DNA of 11,377 nt from Phytoactinopolyspora endophytica. GTDB lineage: Bacteria > Actinomycetota > Actinomycetes > Jiangellales > Jiangellaceae. A program made the translations under genes and the position numbers. The notes under the pieces were generated by a model. That model was not told the DNA's origin. It ran no database searches and was given only the letters and a program-made list of their open reading frames with translations. Of the stretch, positions 6,280-11,377 are shown one piece after another (positions within the stretch are counted from its first letter, which is position 1; each line of letters starts with the position of its first letter). Location: contig NZ_ML142865.1 in the NCBI RefSeq assembly GCF_004138495.1, forward strand, positions 118,672 to 130,048, written 5' to 3'.

Positions 6280-6976
6280 ATGGGATCGAGCCCTGAAGAA
6301 GAGGACACCGCCGGTGTGCCGGCAAAGGCGGGGCGGGCCATCGTGCAGGGGCTCTGGATGTTGATCCCGGTGCTCAGTCTCAGCTTTCTCGCGTTCGTGC
6401 CGGCCGCCCAGACCTACTGGCGCGCCCGTACCGTGGGTTGGCTTCTGACCGCCGCCTCGCTCGCGCTCATCTCCGCGACCACAATCGTGCTGACGGCGGC
6501 GGACTTCGATGGGAGTGTTCTCGGAACCCCGGCGATCCTGGGTGCCGCCGGCGGCGTGGCCGCGGCGGCGGCCGGCCGGAAGATCGTGTTCGATCGGCGG
6601 AAGCCGCAGGTCGACCCGGCGGTGAAACGAGTCTTGGAGGATCGGGAACGGCGGCGACAGGCTCGCAGGATCGTGGAGCGTGATCCGGCGATGGCGCTGG
6701 AGCTGGGCATCGGCCTGGCCGATCAGCGCACACCCCTATTCGGACGGTGGCCTGATCGACCTGAACAATGCCACGGCTGCGGGCATCGTGCGTATTCTGG
6801 CGTGGCCGCCGGAGGTCGCCGAGACGTTCGTCGCCGAGCGTGAAGCTCGTCATGGCTACGCGTCGCTGACCGAGATCGGGGCGCTCTCGGGCGTCGACCC
6901 CAAGCTGCTGGAGGAAGCAGCGGACCGGGCCGTCCTGCTGCCCTTCCGCAGGGGGTATGGAACCGCCGCGCCGTAG
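6280..6976 (+). pseudogene. Frameshifted membrane protein with C-terminal helix-hairpin-helix domain (copy 1)
   Basis: The frame from 6280 matches the next gene up to residue about 145, then departs. The match resumes one base later in the second frame from TAT at 6737 and runs to TAG at 6974-6976. Copy 1 has one extra base relative to copy 2 between 6715 and 6736, most simply in CCCC at 6733-6736. Joined, it gives about 231 residues against 229 in copy 2. The pieces have three hydrophobic segments near the N-terminus (about 22-44, 52-74, 80-98), a charged helix, and a ComEA-like DLNNATAAGIVRIL...TEIGALSGVDP helix-hairpin-helix end. The downstream half keeps good codon bias, so the lesion is recent, a sequencing error, or a recoding site (CCC in the P site, rare CTA next). 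Unshifted translation would stop at 6841-6843 without the HhH domain. Function unknown. Confidence 0.75.
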
Positions 6977-6986
6977 TCCCGGCGGA

Positions 6987-7004
6987 GTCGGCGTGTGGCA
7001 ATCT
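6987..7004 (+). promoter_or_regulatory. Putative leaderless promoter box of HhH copy 2
   Basis: GTCGGCGTGTGGCAATCT ends six bases before the ATG at 7011 and repeats the box of copy 1 with one difference in 18 bases. CAATCT at leaderless spacing, and no ribosome-binding site, suggest transcription starts at the ATG. It lies in the 34-base gap after copy 1, so each copy has its own promoter. Confidence 0.5.
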
Positions 7005-7010
7005 TGAGCC

Positions 7011-7700
7011 ATGGCACCGAGCCCTGAGGAGAACGACGACGGCGTGCTCGCCAAGGCTGGGCGGGCCATCGGCCAGGGGCTCTGGATGTTGATTCCGGTG
7101 CTCAGCTTCGGCACGCTCGCGTTCGTGCCCGCCGCGCAGGCCTACTGGCGTGCTCGCACCACCGGTTGGCTTCTGACCGCCGCTGTGCTGGCGCTGATGT
7201 CGGTCGCCGTAGTGGTGATGTTCATCGTCGATGCCGACGGGTCTGTGGCAGGGATTCCCTGGATTCTCGACATGATCGGCGGCGTGTCCGCGGCGGCGGC
7301 CGGCCGGAAGATCGTGTTCGATCGGCCCAAGCCGCAGATCGATCCGGCCGTGAAGCAAGTCTTGCACGACCGGATGCGGCGGCAGCAGGCCCGGGGGATC
7401 GTGGAGCGTGATCCGGCGATGGCGCTTGAACTGGGCATCGGTCGGCCGGACACGCGCCGGGAGTATGCGGATGGCGGACTGATGGACCTCAACAACGTGA
7501 CGGCCGCGGGGATCGTCCATTTCCTGGGATGGAGGCCGGACGTGGCCGACACGTTCGTCGCCGAGCGCGACGCTCGTCATGGCTACACGTCACTGACCGA
7601 GATCGGGGCATTGTCCGGGGTGGATCCGAAGCTGCTGGAGACCCATTCCGACCGGATCGTGCTCCTGCCGTTCCAGGGAGGAAAGGGCACCGTACGGTAG
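7011..7700 (+). CDS. Membrane protein with C-terminal helix-hairpin-helix domain (copy 2, intact)
   Basis: This 229-residue protein has an acidic start, three predicted hydrophobic segments (about 22-44, 52-74 and 80-98), a positively charged stretch (GRKIVFDRPKP, 98-108), an amphipathic Arg/Gln-rich helix (115-135) and a C-terminal helix-hairpin-helix module at about 158-216 (MDLNNVTAAGIVHFLGW, then GYTSLTEIGALSGVDP). That module resembles the DNA-binding end of ComEA, though here it follows the membrane segments rather than a signal anchor and is probably cytoplasmic. It is about 70 percent identical by eye to the frameshifted copy just upstream, so the pair arose by tandem duplication. HhH modules bind DNA or mediate protein contacts; no specific function can be assigned. 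The gene converges on the SRPBCC gene with a hairpin between them. Confidence 0.85.
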   Translation: MAPSPEENDDGVLAKAGRAIGQGLWMLIPVLSFGTLAFVPAAQAYWRARTTGWLLTAAVLALMSVAVVVMFIVDADGSVAGIPWILDMIGGVSAAAAGRKIVFDRPKPQIDPAVKQVLHDRMRRQQARGIVERDPAMALELGIGRPDTRREYADGGLMDLNNVTAAGIVHFLGWRPDVADTFVAERDARHGYTSLTEIGALSGVDPKLLETHSDRIVLLPFQGGKGTVR

Positions 7701-7719
7701 GCCGTCTCTGCCGTGCGGT
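7689..7719. terminator. Possible bidirectional terminator between HhH copy 2 and SRPBCC genes
   Basis: ACCGTACGG (7689-7697) pairs with CCGTGCGGT (7711-7719) over nine positions, one of them G-U, around a 13-base loop. The stem begins just before the TAG of the HhH gene and ends seven bases before the SRPBCC stop, so it could serve both convergent genes. There is no T-tract, which is normal in actinomycetes. Confidence 0.45.
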
Positions 7720-7725
7720 CCAGCG

Positions 7726-8610
7726 CTACTGGTCGGCGCGCAGCAGCTCCGCGAGTCTCCGGATCGGCCGACGCCACGCCTCCAGCGCATCCGCTTGCCG
7801 ATCCTTGGTCTCCACGCCGCCGGACTGGGTGAGGATGAGCCGTGCGCCGTGCCCGGTGCCGTCCTCGTCGCGGATCTCCCAGCGCACTCTGCCGGCGGGG
7901 TGGCGGCCGTCGGCCAACCATTCGTACTCCAGGATTGTTGGAGCATCGGCTGCGGTCACCGTCCCCGGCGACACGGAATCGACGGTGAACGCCTGCGGAG
8001 GTGGGTCGCCCACAGGCGGCATGCCTTCTGTCAGCGCGGCCCATGCAGTCTCTGCCGGAGCCGTCAGCTGGCGCTCGAAACGGACCCGCCAACCGTCGCC
8101 CGTGTCCTCGGAGACGCCGGTGTCCAACTCGAACGCGTCGACGTAAGAGTCGTGCAGCTCCGCCGAGGGCTGCTCGTCGGGGATGGGCTTGTCGTCGAGC
8201 AACAGCTTCATCGCATCGATACATGTCTTCCACCCGGAAGCGAAGCTGGCAGCACCCGCATGGTCGTCGAAGGTGTGAGTGAAGACGAGCCGGCAGCCGC
8301 CCTCGTCCGGCCGCAGTTCCCAGCGCAACACCTCACCGTGCCAGTTGAACTCGAAGAGCCGGGGAGGATCGACTTCGGTGATGTGCAGGTCATCGACGGA
8401 AGGGCCGGGCGCGTTCGGGTCTGATCCGAGGTCCAGCCGGAGGGCCCCGCCCGCGCGCAGGTCGATCTCCACCACGGTCATCGGGAACCATTGGCTGAGC
8501 TCGGCGGGCTCGGTGAGTGCTCGCCAGACTTTCAGGGGCGGGTGGGAGAGCCGTCGTTCCATCTGCAGCATGGTGCGGCCGTCGGCAGTGGTGCTCAGGG
8601 ACTCGTTCAT
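7726..8610 (-). CDS. Two-domain SRPBCC (AHSA1-like) protein
   Basis: This 294-residue protein contains two START/SRPBCC-like helix-grip domains. The first, about 12-140, has the typical signature VWRALTEPAELSQWFPM, then LRWELRPDEGGCRLVFTHTF and a closing helix with WKTCIDAMKLLLDD. The second, about 175-290, repeats the pattern with VRFERQLTAPAETAWAALTEG and VRWEIRDEDGTGHGARLILTQS but lacks the W-F-P part of the first helix and looks degenerate. Such proteins bind hydrophobic ligands or act as AHSA1-like co-chaperones; the ligand is unknown. The ATG at 8610 overlaps the TGA of the ArsR gene (ATGA), has GAGAGAG upstream, and matches where the domain starts, so the longer open frame upstream is discounted. 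ArsR plus SRPBCC operons are common in actinobacteria. Confidence 0.88.
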   Translation of the reverse strand: MNESLSTTADGRTMLQMERRLSHPPLKVWRALTEPAELSQWFPMTVVEIDLRAGGALRLDLGSDPNAPGPSVDDLHITEVDPPRLFEFNWHGEVLRWELRPDEGGCRLVFTHTFDDHAGAASFASGWKTCIDAMKLLLDDKPIPDEQPSAELHDSYVDAFELDTGVSEDTGDGWRVRFERQLTAPAETAWAALTEGMPPVGDPPPQAFTVDSVSPGTVTAADAPTILEYEWLADGRHPAGRVRWEIRDEDGTGHGARLILTQSGGVETKDRQADALEAWRRPIRRLAELLRADQ

Positions 8611-8957
8611 GATGGATCTCTCTCGTGGTCCGAGTTCTCGGGCTCGTCGGGCATGGTGTCCAAGTGCCGCTCCAGCGCGTCGAGACGGGACGCCCACATC
8701 CACCGGTACGGCGTCAGCCACTCATCGACCTGCCTCAATGGTTCAGGATCAAGCTCGTACCAGCGGCGCTGTGCGTCGTGCCGGACGCGAACCAGCCCTG
8801 CCTCGCGCAGGATGCGCAGGTGCTTCGACGTGCCGGGCTGGCTCAGCCCGAGCGCCTCGGTCAGCTCGCCAACCAGGTGCGGGCGTTCCCGCAGCAGGTC
8901 GAGGATGTGCCGCCGGGTCGGCTCTGCCAACACATCGAAAGGCATGGGATTGAACAT
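8607..8957 (-). CDS. ArsR-family winged-helix transcriptional repressor
   Basis: This 116-residue DNA-binding protein opens with FDVLAEPTRRHILDLL (7-22), the usual ArsR start, followed by the helix-turn-helix LVGELTEALGLSQPGTSKHLRILREAGLV (28-56) and the wing VRHDAQRRWYELDP (58-71). No cysteine metal motif is present, so it does not sense metals in the classical way. The C-terminal PYRWMWASRLDALERHLD segment is the kind found in ArsR proteins paired with SRPBCC genes. The ATG at 8957 is chosen because the fold begins immediately after it; the TTG at 8981 would add eight residues and cover the promoter. It likely represses itself and the coupled SRPBCC gene, and may touch the divergent kinase gene. 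Confidence 0.9.
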   Translation of the reverse strand: MFNPMPFDVLAEPTRRHILDLLRERPHLVGELTEALGLSQPGTSKHLRILREAGLVRVRHDAQRRWYELDPEPLRQVDEWLTPYRWMWASRLDALERHLDTMPDEPENSDHERDPS

Positions 8958-8965
8958 ACCTGATT

Positions 8966-8977
8966 GGTTATATAGCC
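8966..8977. promoter_or_regulatory. AT-rich imperfect palindrome in the ArsR/phosphotransferase divergent promoter
   Basis: GGTTATATAGCC is self-complementary except for one base pair and lies 9-20 bases before the ArsR ATG. On the minus strand it contains TATATAAC, a good -10 element, in an otherwise GC-rich 56-base intergenic region. An ArsR dimer binding here would block its own promoter. The pairing is short, so operator function is an inference. Confidence 0.45.
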
Positions 8978-9013
8978 GCAAGGGGATGTACGGCTTTGGC
9001 AGGATAGTCCCTC

Positions 9014-9910
9014 GTGGACATGCCTGCCGCTGAGGTCGCCGTCGATGCTGAACTTGTGGAGCGTCTGGTCTCCGCGCAGCATCCGGACCTGCTGGGGCCG
9101 TTGGTTCTCGTCGCCAATGGCTGGGACAACGTGATCTACCGGATGGGCGATGATCTGTGTGTGCGGTTGCCGCGCCGTCAGGTGGCGGTCGAGCTGACTC
9201 TCAACGAGCAGCGGTGGCTCCCGGCCCTGGCCGAACGGCTCAGTGTCGCCATCCCGGCCCCCGTGCGCGTCGGCGTCCCAGGCCACGGGTATCCCTGGCC
9301 CTGGACGATCGGCCCTTGGTTCGACGGGCTGTCCGCTGCCGACGTGCCGCTCGACGCACGGAGCGCGGCGGCGGCCGACCTGGCGACGTTCATGGCCGAG
9401 CTCCACGTGTCCGCGCCCGACGATGCGCCGCGCAACCCTGTCCGCGGGGTCCCGCTCGAGACCCGCACGGCCGCGGTACGCGAACGCCTGGACACGGGCA
9501 TGATCCCAGAGGCAGATGCCCTGTGGGCGGTCTGGAGTGAGCTTGTCGAGACCGAACCGTGGCCCGGCCCGCCGGTCTGGGTACACGGCGATCCGCATCC
9601 GGCGAACGTGCTGCTGCGCCAGGAGCCGGATAGCGGGGATATGCGGCTCGCCGCCGTCCTCGACTTCGGCGATCTGACCAGCGGCGATCCGGCGACCGAC
9701 CTCGCGGCCGCGTGGATGGTCTTCGACGGTCAGGCGCGCGCCGCCTTTCGCTCCGCACTCGACGAACTCGCGGGCATGGACGCGCAGACGTGGGCGCGTG
9801 CTCGTGGCTGGGCGCTGAACATGGGCACTGCCATTGCGGCGCACTCTGACGACAACCCCCGGATGGCGCAGATCGGCCGGCATGTGCTCGAACAGGTGGT
9901 GAATGCCTGA
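9014..9910 (+). CDS. Aminoglycoside phosphotransferase (APH)-fold small-molecule kinase
   Basis: This 298-residue cytoplasmic protein has the APH/choline-kinase fold. The N-lobe contains NGWDNVIYRMGDDLCVRLPRR (about 35-55), with the ATP-binding lysine position apparently occupied by arginine in VRLPRR. The C-lobe has the catalytic loop HGDPHPANVLL (H191, D193, N198) and the metal-binding DFGD (D217-D220). Length and motifs agree with the family, which phosphorylates aminoglycosides, macrolides, sugars or other hydroxyl metabolites. Calling it a resistance gene would be unsafe; many chromosomal relatives have housekeeping or unknown substrates. GTG at 9014 has GATAGT five bases upstream and no ribosome-binding site, suggesting leaderless expression; ATG at 9020 is an alternative. 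It is divergent from the ArsR operon and converges on the isomerase operon. Confidence 0.88.
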   Translation: MDMPAAEVAVDAELVERLVSAQHPDLLGPLVLVANGWDNVIYRMGDDLCVRLPRRQVAVELTLNEQRWLPALAERLSVAIPAPVRVGVPGHGYPWPWTIGPWFDGLSAADVPLDARSAAAADLATFMAELHVSAPDDAPRNPVRGVPLETRTAAVRERLDTGMIPEADALWAVWSELVETEPWPGPPVWVHGDPHPANVLLRQEPDSGDMRLAAVLDFGDLTSGDPATDLAAAWMVFDGQARAAFRSALDELAGMDAQTWARARGWALNMGTAIAAHSDDNPRMAQIGRHVLEQVVNA

Positions 9911-9931
9911 ACGGGCCGTCGCGAACGTTCG

Positions 9932-9949
9932 TGGGCGACTCGTCGCCCA
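9932..9949. terminator. Bidirectional hairpin terminator between kinase and isomerase genes
   Basis: TGGGCGA (9932-9938) and TCGCCCA (9943-9949) form a perfect seven-base stem with a CTCG loop in the 46-base gap between convergent stop codons. It has no T-tract on either side, as is usual in high-GC genomes, and position supports a shared terminator. Confidence 0.65.
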
Positions 9950-9956
9950 TGGCGGC

Positions 9957-10733
9957 TTAGAGCGTAGGTGGCGCCGCCGCTGGTACCGCACGGTGCTGGG
10001 ATGCCAGATCGAGGATGCGGATGAAGTTCTCCACGTCCCACGCCGCCCTGCCGATGAAGAGGCCATCGTTTCCCGGCACGTCGAGCAGATCACGGGCATT
10101 GTCTCCCGTGACGGATCCGCCGTAGAGAAGTCCTGCGAGCCGGCCCTTGTACTCACGCCGGAGGGCATTGAACACCGGCGCCACCTCGTCCGGCCGGGCC
10201 GGTCGTCCCGACGTCCCGATCGCCCACACCGGCTCGTAGGCGACGAGCACGTCGACGACGTCGCCGAGCCCATCGAGGGCTGCGTCCACCTGCGCGCAGA
10301 CGAACTCGACGGATCCGCCGGCGCGGAACACGTCGTCTCCTTCGCCGACGCACACCAGCGGCCGGACGCCGTGCCGGAGCGCGGCCTCGATCTTGCAGTT
10401 GACGCTGCCGTCGGTCTCGCCGAAATGAGTGCGGCGCTCGGAGTGCCCGATCTCGACGATCCGTGCACCCGCATCCGCTATCTGGGGTACCGAGACCTCG
10501 CCGGTCCAGGCGCCGGCGTCTTCCCAGTGGGCGTTCTGCGCTCCGACGACGATCGGCGATCCCGGGCCGAGCGCGTCGACGACGGTCGCCAGGGCCGTGG
10601 CCGGGGGAAGTACGAACGGCGTCAGCCCGGGCCATCGCTCCGGAGCCACCGTGGCCAGCCGGGCGCAGTAGTCACGAGCCTCGGCCAGCGTCTTGGTCAT
10701 CTTCCAGCTGGTGCCGACCCATGTCCCGGTCAT
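9957..10733 (-). CDS. Triosephosphate isomerase paralogue, probable L-erythrulose-1-phosphate isomerase type
   Basis: This 258-residue TIM barrel keeps the catalytic lysine K11, histidine H97 (EIGHSERR) and glutamate E167 ([11 protein letters not shown]), and the phosphate-binding GGSV (205-208). The N-terminal motif reads GTSWKMTKT rather than the GNWKMN of glycolytic enzymes: serine replaces the conserved active-site asparagine. From family knowledge this TSWKM form marks the tetrulose-phosphate isomerases of erythritol catabolism (EryH/LerI), which interconvert L-erythrulose 1-phosphate and D-erythrulose 4-phosphate. The neighbouring RpiB and kinase genes fit that pathway. The ATG at 10733 overlaps the RpiB stop (ATGA), and the conserved start [10 protein letters not shown] confirms it; the longer frame upstream is discounted. 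A second glycolytic-type tpiA should exist elsewhere in the genome. Confidence 0.9.
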   Translation of the reverse strand: MTGTWVGTSWKMTKTLAEARDYCARLATVAPERWPGLTPFVLPPATALATVVDALGPGSPIVVGAQNAHWEDAGAWTGEVSVPQIADAGARIVEIGHSERRTHFGETDGSVNCKIEAALRHGVRPLVCVGEGDDVFRAGGSVEFVCAQVDAALDGLGDVVDVLVAYEPVWAIGTSGRPARPDEVAPVFNALRREYKGRLAGLLYGGSVTGDNARDLLDVPGNDGLFIGRAAWDVENFIRILDLASQHRAVPAAAPPTL

Positions 10734-11200
10734 GACTCGACAGGTTGCGAACCGTCGTAGGAGCAGATCGCCGCGACCTTGCCGGCCGAACGCGACTCGG
10801 GATCGAACTGGTAGCCCAGCCACTCCCGAGTGAGCCGGCGGGCGAGCTCGAGTCCGATGACCCGCTGTCCGAACGTGAGGACCTGAGCATTGTTCGAGCG
10901 CACCGCCCGCTCCACGGAGTAGGAGTCGTGCGCGGTGACCGCCCGGATCCCGGGGACCTTGTTGGCGGCGATCGCCACGCCCAGGCCAGTCCCGCAGACC
11001 AGGAGTGCGCGGTCGGCGTCGCCATCGGCGACCCTGCGGGCGGCCGCCACGGCGATGTGCGGGTAATCGGTGTTCCCGTCGGCGGTGACCCCGACGTCGA
11101 TGACCTCGCTGACGCGGTCGTCGTCGGCGAGGTCCCGCTTGAGGGCCTCTTTGTAGTCGAATCCGGCGTCGTCGGAACCGACGACGATGCGGTGACCCAT
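10730..11200 (-). CDS. RpiB/LacAB-family sugar-phosphate isomerase (EryI-like)
   Basis: This 156-residue cytoplasmic enzyme has the RpiB fold: [15 protein letters not shown] (6-20), [13 protein letters not shown] (45-57), the active-site loop with C69 in [14 protein letters not shown]91 in [11 protein letters not shown], and [14 protein letters not shown] (103-116). RpiB enzymes isomerise ribose/ribulose 5-phosphate, and in erythritol pathways D-erythrulose 4-phosphate to D-erythrose 4-phosphate. Here aspartate (D11) replaces the histidine usually found in the SDHAG motif, which hints at a non-ribose substrate. The ATG at 11200 is preceded by AGGAGC (11206-11211 on the plus strand) at five bases. 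It lies between the kinase and the isomerase paralogue with an ATGA overlap on one side and a 22-base gap on the other, so the three form one operon. Confidence 0.9.
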   Translation of the reverse strand: MGHRIVVGSDDAGFDYKEALKRDLADDDRVSEVIDVGVTADGNTDYPHIAVAAARRVADGDADRALLVCGTGLGVAIAANKVPGIRAVTAHDSYSVERAVRSNNAQVLTFGQRVIGLELARRLTREWLGYQFDPESRSAGKVAAICSYDGSQPVES

Positions 11201-11205
11201 GCTGT

Positions 11206-11211
11206 GCTCCT
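11206..11211 (-). promoter_or_regulatory. Shine-Dalgarno of the RpiB-family gene
   Basis: AGGAGC on the minus strand ends five bases before the ATG at 11200, in the 22-base gap after the kinase stop. It fixes the start at [11 protein letters not shown] and excludes the longer upstream frame. Confidence 0.8.
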
Positions 11212-11222
11212 GTTCGCGAGTA

Positions 11223-11377
11223 TCAGAGAGAGTCGGCGACGGCGGCGACGACCAGGGAGAACGAGACGGCGCCGGGATCGGCGGTGCCGCGGCTGTTCGC
11301 ACCGTGGGTGCGGGCGCGGCCCTTGACGGCGATCAACTCCGCTGTGCCCTCCGCGTCTCGCCGCGCGGCCTCGGCGG
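11223..11377 (-). CDS. Dihydroxyacetone/tetrulose kinase, C-terminal end (truncated by window edge)
   Basis: About 50 C-terminal residues are visible, read on the minus strand from the right edge to TGA at 11225-11223. The segment [20 protein letters not shown] followed by [11 protein letters not shown] closely fits the end of the ATP-binding DhaL domain, where GRA, S-x-G and DPGA-x-S recur. In actinobacterial tetritol operons a DhaK/DhaL fusion phosphorylates L- or D-erythrulose and lies beside RpiB and TIM paralogues, the order seen here. From this fragment alone a plain dihydroxyacetone kinase cannot be excluded. It is the first gene of the operon within view. Confidence 0.7.
   Translation of the reverse strand, partial: AEAARRDAEGTAELIAVKGRARTHGANSRGTADPGAVSFSLVVAAVADSL

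Noticed and set aside
6723..7580. 285-codon minus-strand frame opposite the HhH genes
   Set aside because: It spans both duplicated copies in antisense with His/Pro/Arg-rich sequence; a by-product of the GC-rich codon pattern.
9014..9910. Calling the APH-fold gene an aminoglycoside resistance gene
   Set aside because: Only general family motifs are visible; chromosomal members often phosphorylate other metabolites.
8861..10474. Long minus-strand open frame of 537 codons across the phosphotransferase gene
   Set aside because: It is antisense to the well-supported kinase and overlaps the ArsR and TIM genes; the composition is typical of GC-rich frame shadows and shows no motifs.
9957..10733. 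Annotation as the glycolytic triosephosphate isomerase
   Set aside because: The N-terminal asparagine is replaced by serine and the gene is not with gap/pgk but with rpiB and a DhaL-type kinase.
1..11377. tRNA, rRNA, insertion sequence or attachment site
   Set aside because: No cloverleaf, transposase motif, terminal inverted repeat or target duplication was recognised.

Overview
The window reads as chromosomal DNA of a high-GC Gram-positive actinomycete. Codon third positions are strongly G/C, genes are tightly packed in short operons with ATGA stop/start overlaps, several genes look leaderless, and every recognisable family is common in Streptomyces/Streptosporangium/Kribbella-type genomes. 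I cannot name the genus.

Layout: (1) 1-2121, plus strand: the 3' part of an amidohydrolase-2 family protein followed by an acyl-CoA ligase, probably a small catabolic operon for an aromatic or other carboxylic acid. (2) 2194-3561, minus strand: a solitary AAA ATPase with a winged helix and a C-terminal PD-(D/E)XK-like (DUF234-type) domain. Its promoter region carries three tandem 16-bp palindromes spaced exactly 15 bp and a probable leaderless -10. (3) 3562-3855: a less GC-rich intergenic region with a Zur/Fur-like palindrome. (4) 3856-6229, plus strand: a nicotianamine-synthase homologue translationally coupled to an ATP-grasp carboxylate-amine ligase. This looks like a minimal biosynthetic cassette for an amide-modified nicotianamine-like metallophore. 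It is the most interesting part of the window, because the opine dehydrogenase of the staphylopine/pseudopaline systems is absent here. (5) 6280-7700, plus strand: two tandem paralogues of a three-helix membrane protein ending in a ComEA-like helix-hairpin-helix domain. The first copy is broken by a +1 frameshift at a CCC-CTA site, and the promoter box is duplicated along with the gene. (6) 7726-8957, minus strand: an ArsR-family repressor and a two-domain SRPBCC (AHSA1-like) protein, overlapping by ATGA. (7) 9014-9910, plus strand: an aminoglycoside-phosphotransferase-fold kinase. (8) 9957-11377, minus strand: a kinase C-terminus, an RpiB homologue and a triosephosphate-isomerase paralogue. 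Together these resemble the tetritol (erythritol/threitol) branch that turns a tetrulose phosphate into D-erythrose 4-phosphate.

How the genes work together: the NAS homologue would condense aminobutyrate units from S-adenosylmethionine with an amino acid, and the ATP-grasp enzyme would add or cap with an amide. A metal-responsive repressor acting at the upstream palindrome would restrict this to metal starvation. No transporter for the product is seen in the window. The terminal operon is an independent sugar-phosphate isomerisation module. All function calls rest on reading motifs by eye; no database search was run.
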